Origin: Eulemur rufifrons
Lineage: Eukaryota > Chordata > Mammalia > Primates > Lemuridae
Reading direction: 5' to 3'
NCBI RefSeq assembly: GCF_041146395.1
Contig: NC_091006.1
Coordinates: 3,602,001-3,666,000, forward strand
Length of the DNA: 64,000 nucleotides
Shown: piece by piece, positions 37,701 to 47,405 of the stretch
Numbering within the stretch: the stretch's first letter is position 1
Layout of the letters: every line of letters begins with the position of its first letter
Made by a program: the position numbers and the translations under genes
Notes under the pieces: generated by a model
Told to the model about the DNA's origin: nothing
What the model saw: the letters and a program-made list of their open reading frames with translations, nothing else
Databases searched by the model: none

Positions 37701-38383
37701 GGCCACCTACGAGAAGAGGAGAAAAAGAGGCATGAGGGGCACTGGGGGCCACACGGGCCATGACAAGCGAGTTTTCAGTGGGTCCCTGCTCCTCAGACGG
37801 GAGCCTTGTGCATTTTGCCTCACTGTGCCCTCCTCAAAGGCCTGGGGAGGGGGCAAGGTTCTGTTTGTGTGACCCCAGCCAGCATTTAAGGGAGGACTCA
37901 GGCAGTGGAAGTATTTGGGTACTCGCTGCCCTTCTTACCTGGCTCTGTCCCTTCAATGTTGAGTGGGATGGGAGTGGAGGTTTGCTGTTCTAGGTCCTGC
38001 TTGGGGCAGCTGGCCACAGAGCTGAGCCGACCCCTAGGGCCCAGCGTGGCCTGGGTGCACAGCACAGAGCGTGGCGCTCTTCAGTAGCAGTTGGGGACCA
38101 GAAGCCCGGGGGCGCCAGGGCGTGGGGCGCAGAGTGGGCAGCCCGTGGGCCGCGCTGGAGCCCCGGCATAGATCCCTGACCTACTTCCAGGGCCCCTTTC
38201 TGTTCCAGGAGCAGCTCAGAATCCATAAATTAAGGAAATTAACTGATGGGGCCTGCGGCATCTTTGTAAGCTATTTAAATCTATAAATTTACAACATCTT
38301 CTGCATATATCAAGTAATTGAACTAACTGCAGGGATGTAACTTTAATGAGAAAATTTCCCCCTTCTCCAGTAGTACGAGCTCT

Positions 38384-38407
38384 AAAATAAATAAATAAAT
38401 AAATAAA
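38384..38407 (+). repeat. (AAAT)n microsatellite
   Basis: Five to six tandem aaat units just upstream of the CpG island. Confidence 0.9.
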
Positions 38408-39799
38408 ACCTTCCCCTAGGAGGAAAGTTTCTGCTCATCCCCGCGTGGAGAAGTTACAGGAGCGCGGTCCAGACACTCTCCACGCGCGAGGTCCCCTAGT
38501 CCCCTAGTCGAGGGAGGAAGGTCCCCATTTCAGTCTCTCCCCACCGGCTCCCCCTCCCGGTCCAGGCCCTGCCCCAGAGTCGCCCCCCCCCCCCCGGGAG
38601 TGCGGCCTCGAGAGGGCGCCCAGGCCCGGCCGGAGCTCGGGGTGGGGGTCCGGCGCAGCCCCCGGCCGGAGCGCACCCGCCCGACCGCCCGAGCCCGGCT
38701 CCAGCCCGGGACCCAGGGAGCCAGGCGGGGGCGCCCCGCAGGCCGGGCGCGCTGGAGGCTCCGCGCTCGGTTTCCTGGGAGCCGGGAAATGGTCGAGGAG
38801 GAGGGACGACCGGGCGCCAGAGAAAGAGGAGGAAGAGGAAGGGGAGGAGGAGGCGGGAGAGGAGGAAGGAGAGAAGGAAGGGGCAGCCCACGCGGTGACC
38901 CGGGAGGTGCGCCCCGGGCGCACGTCCCGGCGCCGCGGGGACTCTTGGCCGCCGACGTCCCCTTCGCGCAGTGCGCGCAAAGGAAATGGCGCGTCTGGCC
39001 GGTGCCCCCGCGGTGGCCGACCGCGTGTCCGCAAACGTCACGGCAAAGGCCGCTCCTCGGGAGAGGGCAGCGGGGCCGAGACCCTGGGCGGGAGGCCGGG
39101 GAGGGGGAGGGGCGGCCCTGCCCCCGGCCCCGCCGCAGCAGCCGCGGCGGACTCGCAGCCCAGTTTGTCCCCAAGTCCCGCCCCCAGCCCCGGGCGCCGC
39201 GGCGGCGGCTGCTCTCCTCTTTGTAACCGAGGAGTCAAGAAATGTGAGAAACGTGCCCTGTGTTACTTATTTGGGAGCCGAAAATTTATGCCCAGCTGAA
39301 AGCGCCCGGGGAAATATTACATCAGATGAAATGACAATGATTAAAATCAGCCTCTCTCCACCCCCTCCCGAGCCCGGAGGAGGCCCGGGCGCCGCGTGGC
39401 CGGCCGCGGGGGGCGGGGGGCTGGGCCGCGGAGGGCGCGGGGCCTGGGCGCACCGCTCCGGGAGGGTCCCGGCCGCGGCCCCGAGGGCAAGGCGCGGGCC
39501 CCGGCGGAGGCGGGCGGCGATCGCCCGGCGAAAGGAAGGGAAACGGCGCATTTTTGTCGCCGAGCGCGGCAGGCGCGGGCGCGCGGAGCTAATTGCGACT
39601 CTAATCCTCTGCCCCGCGGCGCCGCCGAGCCCCGAGCCAGGAGTCGCCGCGCGCGCCCGCTCGCGCTCGCCGCGCCGGTGACCGGGAGCCGGGTCGCTGC
39701 CCTGCGCGTCCGGCTGGGCCGCGGCGGGGCGCGGGCCACGGCCGGGGCGGGGGCTGGTTTTCTCCCTCGCAATTGAGGGAGGCCGCGGGAGAGGAGGGA

Positions 39800-40111
39800 G
39801 AGGAAGCGGGAGGGCAGCGGAGAGCGGCGCGAAGAGGCGGCGGCGGCGGCCGCGAGGAGGGAGGAGGCAAGGGGAGGGCGGGGAGGGGAGGCCCCGGCGC
39901 GCCGCGCCGCGAGGGGCCGCGCGAAGCGGGGGCCGGGGCGGGAGGGGTGGGTGGGGGGAGGGTTGGGGGCGAGAGAGAAAGTAACTCCAGGACGAGACCG
40001 GAGCGACCCGCGCGGCGAGCATAGGCGGCGAGGCTGCGCCCGGCGCCCGAGACCGGCGGCTGCGGGGGGCGGGGGCTGCGCCCGAGCCGGATCCGCCGCT
40101 CTGGCTCAGAG
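39800..40111 (+). other. KCTD15: Candidate KCTD15 non-coding exon 1
   Basis: GC-rich sequence ending in the strong donor AG|GTAAGC at 40111|40112. The translation start lies two exons-worth downstream behind an acceptor at 43490-43491, so a non-coding first exon is needed, and this donor is the best one in the island. The 5' limit (39800) is a guess. Confidence 0.45.
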
Positions 40112-40372
40112 GTAAGCCCAGCGCGGGCGGCCACCGCTCCGCGCCGCGCACCCCTGTCCCCAAAGTGGCTGCGATGCCGGGAAAGTCGCCCGGCCCAGGT
40201 CCGGACCTGGGCGGGGGAGGCTGCTTTGTCCCTCTGCTGGGCGGCGGGGGCAGGCGGCGCGGGGGCGCCCAGCACAAAGGCCTGATGCGGGGGGGGGGGT
40301 GCCCACGTGGGCTGGTCCCGGCCCCGAGTGGACCCTCCCCACGCAGGCGGGCTCGGAGCTTCCTGCCGCAGG

Positions 40373-40407
40373 GGTGTGTGTGTGTGTGTGCGTGTGCGCG
40401 CGCGCTT
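40373..40407 (+). repeat. (GT)n/(GC)n alternating tract
   Basis: Alternating purine-pyrimidine run, gtgtgt then gcgtgtgcgcgcgcgc, about 260 bp after the presumed exon-1 donor. It has strong Z-DNA potential near a promoter. Confidence 0.8.
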
Positions 40408-41279
40408 GCAGGTTCCCGCACTCTGGCCCCAGTGCAGGGCCGAGCGTCCGGCAGGGCCGGCGAGTTTCCGGGGTCAGAAACGGGCTCCCGCAGCTGGGGC
40501 TTAGGTGCGCACAGGGCCCAGCTTGCCGCCCAAATCAGAGAAAGAAAAACTCTCCAACGGGACAGACGTGCGTCCTCTGACGCCCACCCCGGGAGTCCGA
40601 AACCGGGCGGGAGGGGCCGGCGCGCTGGTGGTCGTCCCAGGCGCGCGGGGCTTGGGGCCGAGAGCGGGCCGCTCTGAGACCCGGTCGCCGCCTCCGGGGC
40701 CCAGCAGCCCGCCCGCACCCCCGATCTGGACGCGGGCACACGCTCGCCGACACCCCACCCCGGCGAACAGCCGCAGCGCCCTTCTGTCCCCCTGCGGCCC
40801 CCACTCCCGACTGCAGGAAGATAAGCTTCCAAGTTTTCCCTGCGTGTCTCAAATGTGCATGAAGGAATTTAACTGCACGAGTGAATAACAGCATTAGTTT
40901 CAATTAATTTTTTTTAAATCCCGGCAACAATAAACTTTGAGAACAAAAGCGCTTTTACGTCCTTAATTAGGCGAGCTTCCCATCTGTGGTCTCCAAGTGT
41001 CTGCCTCTTGATTTAACTTTGTCACCGCCCCGCCTCCGCCGCACACCCCTCCCCGCCCCGCCTGGCGCTTCGGGTGCCGCGGCCACCCCGCCCCGAGGCG
41101 TCTGGAGCCGCGGCCCAGCCGGCTCCGCCGCCCGAAGTTCCAACCGGCCGGCTGGCTTGGCTGCGGGGGGCTGGCGCGCACCAGGTGGCCCGACTGCCGC
41201 TGCCGGCCCACCCCCCGGACACTTCTGCAGGCTCTGGGCCCTTGCGCCCCGGGCCGGCGCCCAGGGCGCAGAGCTGAAG

Positions 41280-41470
41280 GGAGCTCGCAAGGCGCCTTCT
41301 GTTTACCTTTTATGGTTAAAATAACAGCTTAGCAAAGAAGCGACTTCACGAAGAAGCGATTTAGTGAAATCGTCTCAAGCTGCCGCAGCTCAGCCAGTTT
41401 AATCACCCCCAGAGAGCTGAACAACTGCGAGCACAATGGGACACAAAATCATTTTGTGTGTAAATGAGCG
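41280..41470. promoter_or_regulatory. KCTD15: Palindrome-rich AT islet with SOX-like sites
   Basis: It contains the 19-bp palindrome ACACAAAATCATTTTGTGT (41441-41459), a SOX-type acaatgg eight bases before it (41433-41439), and a 6-bp stem hairpin CGATTT/AAATCG at 41357-41372. A candidate element at the 3' edge of the KCTD15 CpG island. The motif readings are inference. Confidence 0.35.
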
Positions 41471-43272
41471 TGGCATTCTGCTCACTTCCCTCCGCTCGGG
41501 CGGGCGGGGCTCGGCGGCGGGCGGTGCGGGACCCGGGTCTCCCGCCGCAGCTGGAGCAGCGGGTCACTACGGGGCCAGGCTGGGAACCCGCGGGCATCAG
41601 CGGGCCCTTCTGCAACAGGCGTTTCGGCCGAGCCTGGGGAGGGCCGGCGCCCGCCGGGCTGGGTCGTGGGTTTGGTGCTGGTGGCGGTGGAGTGAACTTG
41701 TGTCTCTGATTGCTCCCACTTTTGTGCTTCTGACTTCAGCGGTGGTCTTGGTGGAAAGGCCGTGGTCCGGCACAGATGCGTTTGTCCGCGGGAGCGTTGG
41801 AGATTCGGGTGAAGGCGTAAAGCCTGGGGCTTCCAATGGTGAGTTTCTGGTTTGCCGTGAACATGGGGTTGTGCTTGCCGTGGAAAAGAGGCCGAGAGCA
41901 GGGTGGAGCAGCGCTTGTGGTGGTGCTTGGCGTTAAATGTCACTTTTAATAGTGTCCTGGTGAGAGGGAAACTGTGCAGTCCGCTTGAGAATCTCAGTCG
42001 GAATTCCTTCCAGTTCGGCTTATCCTCCGTTTTCCCTTCTGACTCCTCCCCCAGCAGAGCCTCCTAGGGCAGGATAAGCCATTCCTGAGGTCTGTTTTGG
42101 TTCTCAGAACTTCCTTGAGCTAAGTGACCTGGTTTTCTTTTTTAAGCTTCCCAGAACTCAGGAAGGCCAAAAGCAGCAGACTGTGAGCTCACAGCCAGCC
42201 CCCAGCGAGGGCTCATAGCGACCTCCCACTGCCACCCCAGCCCAGACAGTTTCACCGCAGGAACTTCCTGGCACTCCGGGCAGAACAAATCACAGGAGAG
42301 GAACTTTACCTACAGTTGCAGGATTTGACTCTCATTGGCCCTTGCTCTATGTTTTAAAATTGAATGTTGAATTTCAAGGCACAAACTTAGATGCCAGAGT
42401 TTAACAGGAGAAAGCTGTCCCTTGGGTCCCAAGAATGTCATGTGGTTGTCCTCTCAAAGGTTAAACCTACGACAGAGAAGTCCAGGGTGGGTGCGTGGAG
42501 GCCAGTGTATGTGCACATGTGTGAGGGCGGACTACTCGCTGTGCAGGGCTCCCTCGACAGCCCCAGGTCAGTGGAAGTGGCTGCAGAAACCCGCCCCTCG
42601 ACACCCCACCTGCATAAGGGGCTGCAAAGTGCCCGGGCGTGGCTTCGAGGGACTGAAGGACAACCTTATTTCCGGTGGTTGTGGCACAGAGGGAAGTCAC
42701 TGAGTGATCTGGGGAGGAGTAGGAGAAAGGGTGCATTTGCTGACGGGCAGTTTCCTCTGGCCAGCTCTCTGATGCCTCGGGGCAGGGTGTGTGATCCTGA
42801 GGGGTCTGGAATACATTAGGCACAGACGACACCATCCTGGGGACCTGGGGACAAACTGAGGTGCAGACTAGGCAAACAAAGACAGGTTTGCTCTGCTCTG
42901 GGAAGCCATAGGGGAGAGGTGGCTTCCCAAGTGACTTGCCCTTGTCCCTGTGCCCTGACTTCTGCTAAAGGGCTTGTGTGTGTCTGGCCAGTTGCAAACT
43001 GCATCTTAACACCCGTAGGGATGGTGTTAAGAGAGGTCTTAGGCTCCCCAGCCCATGGAGGGTGGGGGATCCTTCTTGAGCCTGGTCTACAAGGTTCTCT
43101 GCTGATGCAAGAGGAGACACGCTTGGTAACATGGCTCTAAACCAAAATACCAGGAAAATCAGATTTGTTCTGAAACATTTCGGGGCAATAATGGTGAGCA
43201 TATGTTTCAGTACTGTCATTAGCTGAATTAGCAGGCATGGAGCTGCCCAGAAAACACATGTGTGCGTGTGAG

Positions 43273-43300
43273 AGTGTGTGTGTGTGTGTGTGTGTGTGTG
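43273..43300 (+). repeat. (TG)n microsatellite
   Basis: About 13 tandem tg units, roughly 190 bp upstream of the exon that carries the KCTD15 start codon. Confidence 0.92.
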
Positions 43301-43491
43301 AGATCTGCTATGGCTGGGAGACCTGCTTTGGGGCGTGGAGACAGACGATGCTGGTGGGCTGCATGGGGCACGTGGGGTCCCAGAGAGTGTTCGGAAAGGA
43401 CGATTCTAAGTGTCTTTCGCTCCATGGGAGACCCTGTGCCCACAGCTGCCGAGGAGTAAGCCCTGTCTGGTGTTGTCCGTGCTTCCGGCAG

Positions 43492-43518
43492 GTACTCTGG
43501 GCAGTGATGGAAGCCTAG
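43492..43518 (+). promoter_or_regulatory. KCTD15: KCTD15 5' leader with 3-codon upstream ORF
   Basis: The leader part of the start-codon exon, after the acceptor AG at 43490-43491. ATG-GAA-GCC-TAG at 43507-43518 forms a Met-Glu-Ala upstream ORF whose stop directly abuts the main ATG at 43519. The upstream ATG has G at -3 and G at +4 (strong context); the main ATG has T at -3 and C at +4 (weak). This predicts low or regulated initiation at the first KCTD15 start. Confidence 0.6.
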
Positions 43519-43581
43519 ATGCCTCACCGCAAGGAGCGGCCGAGCGGGTCCTCACTTCACGCGCACGGCAGCGGCACCGCG
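43519..43581 (+). CDS. KCTD15: KCTD15 coding exon 1 (residues 1-21)
   Basis: Codes MPHRKERPSGSSLHAHGSGT and A21, then donor GTGAGC at 43582. The peptide matches the N-terminus of the long human isoform as I recall it, one residue shorter in the His-Gly-Ser stretch. The start was chosen because an in-frame TAG lies immediately before it (43516-43518). This N-terminal tail is basic and low in order, and it precedes the BTB domain. The shorter isoform starting at Met26 would skip it. Confidence 0.85.
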
Positions 43582-44205
43582 GTGAGCCTGCCGGGTGGGC
43601 TGGGTGGGTTCCGGGCCCCTCTTTGCCTTCTTCCCGAGCACCTGCTCCCTGGCTGTCCTCCCTCGGGGCCATGGCACTCAGGAGATGGCTGTTGACTGGC
43701 TGCACGATTATGTATTTTTTGAAACAAAAATGCTCTTAATTTGATGTGAAATTTACTACATGTATAAAACTCGACGCCTTAGGTGCTGAGGAAGTCACTA
43801 ATTTAGAGGTGTCTCGTTACTGAGACAAACTTGCAAAAACCCCTGAATCCCAATTCACAAATTGGTGATTCGTTTGTCAGGGGATATTTCACATCTAACA
43901 CATAAGCCTGCGACCTTTAATTAGAATTTTGCAGTTTGTTTTATGCCCCTGGAGGCTGACACCTTGAAAATTTTTTTTTCTTGATTTCTTATTGCTAATA
44001 AGCATCTTTCTTTTTCCCTCTGGTACTTTGAAGAAAATGATGCAAATACACTTAATTACAGTGGTGGCCATAATTTGTCAGCTGAATATGTGATCAGGCA
44101 CAGGCAGAAGTGATCTGATTAGATCTGTGATCACACTCCCAATAAAGGGAGTGCACGGCTGTGTCGCGGAGAAACGCCTGTTTCCTGCCTTGTTTCCATC
44201 TCTAG
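43582..44205 (+). other. KCTD15: KCTD15 intron 2
   Basis: A 624-bp GT-AG intron (GTGAGC, tctctag) with an AT-rich, repeat-free interior. It contains adjacent hairpins at 43811-43826 and 43840-43883 and several TAAT cores (taattagaa at 43918, cttaattaca at 44050). It looks like conserved intronic DNA. Confidence 0.8.
43840..43883. other. Composite inverted repeat in KCTD15 intron 2
   Basis: Outer arms CCCCTGA (43840-43846) and TCAGGGG (43877-43883) enclose an inner stem GAATC-CCAATT (43845-43855) with AATTGG-T-GATTC (43860-43871) around a caca loop. A second hairpin GTCTC/GAGAC lies just 5' (43811-43826). It could be an RNA structure or a paired binding site. Confidence 0.6.
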
Positions 44206-44381
44206 GAGGGAGGAAACATGTCCCGGCTATCTCTCACCCGGTCGCCCGTGTCCCCCCTGGCTGCCCAGGGGATCCCACTGCCAGCTCAGCTCACCAAGTC
44301 CAACGCGCCTGTGCACATCGACGTGGGCGGCCACATGTACACCAGCAGCCTGGCCACGCTCACAAAGTACCCGGACTCCAG
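44206..44381 (+). CDS. KCTD15: KCTD15 coding exon 2 (residues 22-80, start of BTB)
   Basis: Acceptor tctctag at 44199-44205, donor GTAAGA at 44382. It begins [14 protein letters not shown], so Met26 (ATG 44218-44220, A at -3) is an alternative in-frame start giving 257 residues. A Ser/Pro/Thr-rich linker is followed by the first strand of the T1-type BTB/POZ domain ([17 protein letters not shown], from about residue 57). The exon ends after two bases of the Arg80 codon. In KCTD proteins this domain makes oligomers and can recruit CUL3, though CUL3 binding by KCTD15 is not settled to my knowledge. Confidence 0.96.
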
Positions 44382-45749
44382 GTAAGAGCCGGGCCCCTTG
44401 GAGCAGCAGGCACATGGTAGGGGCAGCGTCTGCAGCCTGCTGCCTGGGGGCCTGTCTCCCCTGCCAGCCCCCCACACCTGACTCTCCAGGGTGCACAGGC
44501 TGGTACCTGGGGAGCTAGGGTTTGGGAGGCTGAGTCCACCTGTTGAAGGCTGCCTTGCACAGAGGCTTGTGACCCTGATCTGGCGGCATTGGTAGTGCAA
44601 GGTGGAGCTCCGGACCCACTGGTGGACAGAGGCTTAGGATTTATTCAGAGCCAGCCCCACCTGCGCCTGGCTGGGGAATCTCACGTACCTTCAGGTTCCT
44701 CTGGAGTGGGACTCAGGCTTGGCCTCTGCAAGGGGGTCGTTTGTGAGCCATGCTAAGTAGGTAAGTCATGAGATCATGAGGTGGAGTCGGGTATTTAATC
44801 CCATTTCCTGTTCTAACCTTGGGAAACTGCAGAAGGGGAAGGAGAAGGAGCAGCAGTTGCCATCGTTGTCGGTGTGGCCACTGCTGGGCCCTGAGGGCTG
44901 GCGGCAGGCTTCCCTTGGAGCTGGGCGATGCAGTCAGTGACTGGCAGGGATTCCAGGAAATTCGGGATATCCAGGGCTGTGGATGGGCAGGAGCCTCGTA
45001 CCCCATCAGTGCATAAAAGGTCTGACCAGGACCCTGTTGGGAGCTTGCAGGCTCCTTCCCGTAAGGCGTCCCCCACGCTGCTGAACTCCCGGGCTGCCCC
45101 GACCCTCGACCCTATCCGAGGTTCTGGGTACTTCCGACTCTCCCACTCTTGCCTCCTGGGCGGGGGCCCTGGTTTCCCCGTTGGCACAGCGGCAGGGCTG
45201 ACCTGCGCTGGGCTGCATCCCTGAGATCTCCTGGAACTGCTTGCTGAGCCACGACTGCTTGCTCCTGGCACAGCGAGGCGGCCACCACTCTTGCTGGGGC
45301 CACCGAGGGCTGAGCATGGAAGGCCCGGGCTGCAGGCATCACCCCTGCTTTGTGCATTTAGCATAACATGAAGAACTAATTAATCCCCCTGACACCGAGG
45401 GATCGTGTGTGGGGGTGTCAGTCTGCCTCGTCACCTGTATGGCTGCACCAAGCAGGGAGGATTACAGTGCATGGAGGTGGCTGCTTTCGGAGCTTGTTGA
45501 GGGCCAGGGCGGAGCCCCCACAGGGCAGGCGTGCCCCCTTGAGTAGATCGCGCCGGAGGTGGATGCAGTGTGTGGTTCCGAGTTTGGGGAGCCTGGGGGA
45601 CAGATATAGTTGGGGCTTCCATTGCCCCAGCCTGACAGACTAGTCCTGGGGCTCTGAGCTTGGGGCTTTGGGGGGCCAGGAGCCCCGAGACCAGGTCTGC
45701 AGCCTCGGCCTGCGTGCCTACGGAGCGCTGTCTGGGCTGGGAGATGGAT

Positions 45750-45870
45750 TCTGCTTATTTAATTTCAATTTTGCCTTCTGCGGCATTCCCAAGTTGTTTG
45801 AGATAGATCATCCCTTAATCGGTTGACGACGTTTGTGAGTGAAATTCATAAAACCTTTGCCCACAACCCT
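45750..45870. promoter_or_regulatory. KCTD15: AT-rich unique block, candidate conserved element
   Basis: Non-repetitive AT-rich sequence ('ttatttaatttcaattttgc', 'ttaatcggttgacgacgttt') in a GC-rich intron. Its composition suggests an enhancer, but nothing stronger is visible. Confidence 0.22.
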
Positions 45871-47214
45871 CTCTGTAAAGTGTTTCCAGAAATCAGACAT
45901 TTGCCTTTCTGGAGCGATCCGCAGCCCAGGCCCTGAGGGAACGGAGGGGCCTCTTCATTCTTGGCGCTGGGCTGCAGCCCGGGAGCAGGAGGGCGGGGGT
46001 CTTCCCCTCCCAGGCCCAGCTGTGTGCGGTGTGCCCTTTCGCCGGGAGCTCAGGCCTCTGTGGCCCTGTGATCTGGCATGTGGGACCCTCGAGGCAGGAC
46101 GTGCCCAGAGGGGCAGCAGTCTGCATTCTTCCCCGAGGCTGGGGCTCAGGATGAATCTGTTGCTCTGCCTGGCTGGCTTCTGGCTGCAGCAGAGCCGCTC
46201 CCAGGCCTGAAGCTTTAGCCTAGAGGCTGGGGTGGTGTGACCTGCAGGATGGTCTGGGTCCAGGGACTCGGGGGCTTGAGCAGTGAGTCGGGCGGCTGTG
46301 CTGGCAAGGGCCCCCCGCCCCCCAGATCTCTCCCATCCTTCTTTTAGTGGATTATTACAGTTTTAAGACTGTTTTTCACCAATTCTGGAAAGGAAGATCA
46401 ATCGCTTACCCAGTGTCACTGATCTGTGAGTCACCTGGAGATGGAGTATTAAGCGTGCTGAGGTCCCCAGAGCATTTCCGGATGTTAACAGTGTCCTGTC
46501 CTGGGCAGCACTGGGAGGGCCGGGTGCCCACACCTGTAGCTCCTGCGCCCTCTGCACTGCCTGGGCTTCCGGTTCCTTGCGGGTCGGGGTGGCCTGGCTG
46601 CCTCCTCTGGTCCTCACCCAGAGACGGCTGAGCAGACTCCCTGGGGCAGCCCCCTCGCTGGTGTCCTGCCTGCCGGGTGACGCTTAGCTGCTGCCATCAT
46701 AGCCACACGCTGACGTCTGTGCTGACTGCGGGAAGCAAGGAATGGAGATGGCCAGGAGCTTTGGAACCAATATAACCTTTCGCCGAAGCATCTGGGAAAT
46801 TGGAGCCAGAACTTAAAAACAAGGAAAAAGTAAAAGTGCCCGATGCCTCCCGGGAGCACACAAGTGGTGGCTGGACTGTACCTTTCTGCCCCAAGGGTCC
46901 CAGCTACCGCAGCGGGAACTACCCAGCTTATTCCATGGAGGACGTCTGGAGTCAGCTCGGCAAACCCTGCAGCCCCTCAGAGGGTGGCCTGGGCCGGTTG
47001 CCTCAGGGGACATGTGGAGCCAAGGACAGAACCCAGGATGTCACAGCGGGAGCTCAGGCTACAAGGGTCTGCGGGTTCCTTCTTGGCAATTGTCCTAACC
47101 TTCTCCCATCCTGCTCACATCCTTGGCAGCCTCGGACACTGAGAACATGAAAGGCCTTTGTCTTGGGAGGGGCTGCACAGCTGCCAGTTTATCCTGAAAC
47201 AGACACTAAACCAT

Positions 47215-47405
47215 GGAAAGATCTAGAACTGGCCAGCACTGAAGTAAGGCAGATTGAGAACCTTCTAGCCTTGGACCAATAAGACAACCTAGAACCCAGC
47301 CAGCCCTAGAATATGGGTGGATCAGGAGTCTTCTGGACCGACAGGACGGGCTGGAGCCTCCGCCAGCCCTGACGTCAGAGGGATTTGGAGCTCGGCCAGG
47401 CCTAG
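47215..47405 (+). repeat. Degenerate tandem repeat, about 62 bp x 3
   Basis: Three successive segments share the frame 'ctagaac..(c)cagcactga / ctagaaccca..gccagcccta / ctggagcctc..gccagccctg', each followed by a ggat/ttgga part. The copies are strongly diverged. Confidence 0.45.

Larger units (their letters stand above)
38540..41290 (+). promoter_or_regulatory. KCTD15: CpG-island promoter of KCTD15
   Basis: About 2.7 kb of very GC- and CpG-rich DNA directly upstream of the KCTD15 coding exons. GC boxes (ggggcggg type) occur at about 39740, 39930 and 40060. No TATA box is seen. AT-rich islets at 39225-39360 and 40800-40985 interrupt it, which is common where conserved elements lie inside such islands. 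The transcription start is not visible; it should lie between roughly 39.6 and 40.0 kb if the donor at 40112 is used. The long minus-strand frames across it result from the lack of A/T-rich stop codons. Confidence 0.8.
40112..43491 (+). other. KCTD15: KCTD15 intron 1 (5' UTR intron)
   Basis: Begins in the CpG island. It holds an alternating GT/GC tract (40373-40407), an AT-rich islet (40800-40985), a palindrome-rich patch (41280-41470) and a (TG)n run at 43273-43300. The stretch 41500-43250 shows unique sequence with no gene I recognise. Confidence 0.5.

Noticed and set aside
39267..40832. 521-codon minus-strand open frame across the KCTD15 CpG island
   Set aside because: Composition artefact of very GC-rich DNA. 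The product is Pro/Arg/Ala low complexity with no domain, and the frame runs through the promoter and first exon of KCTD15.
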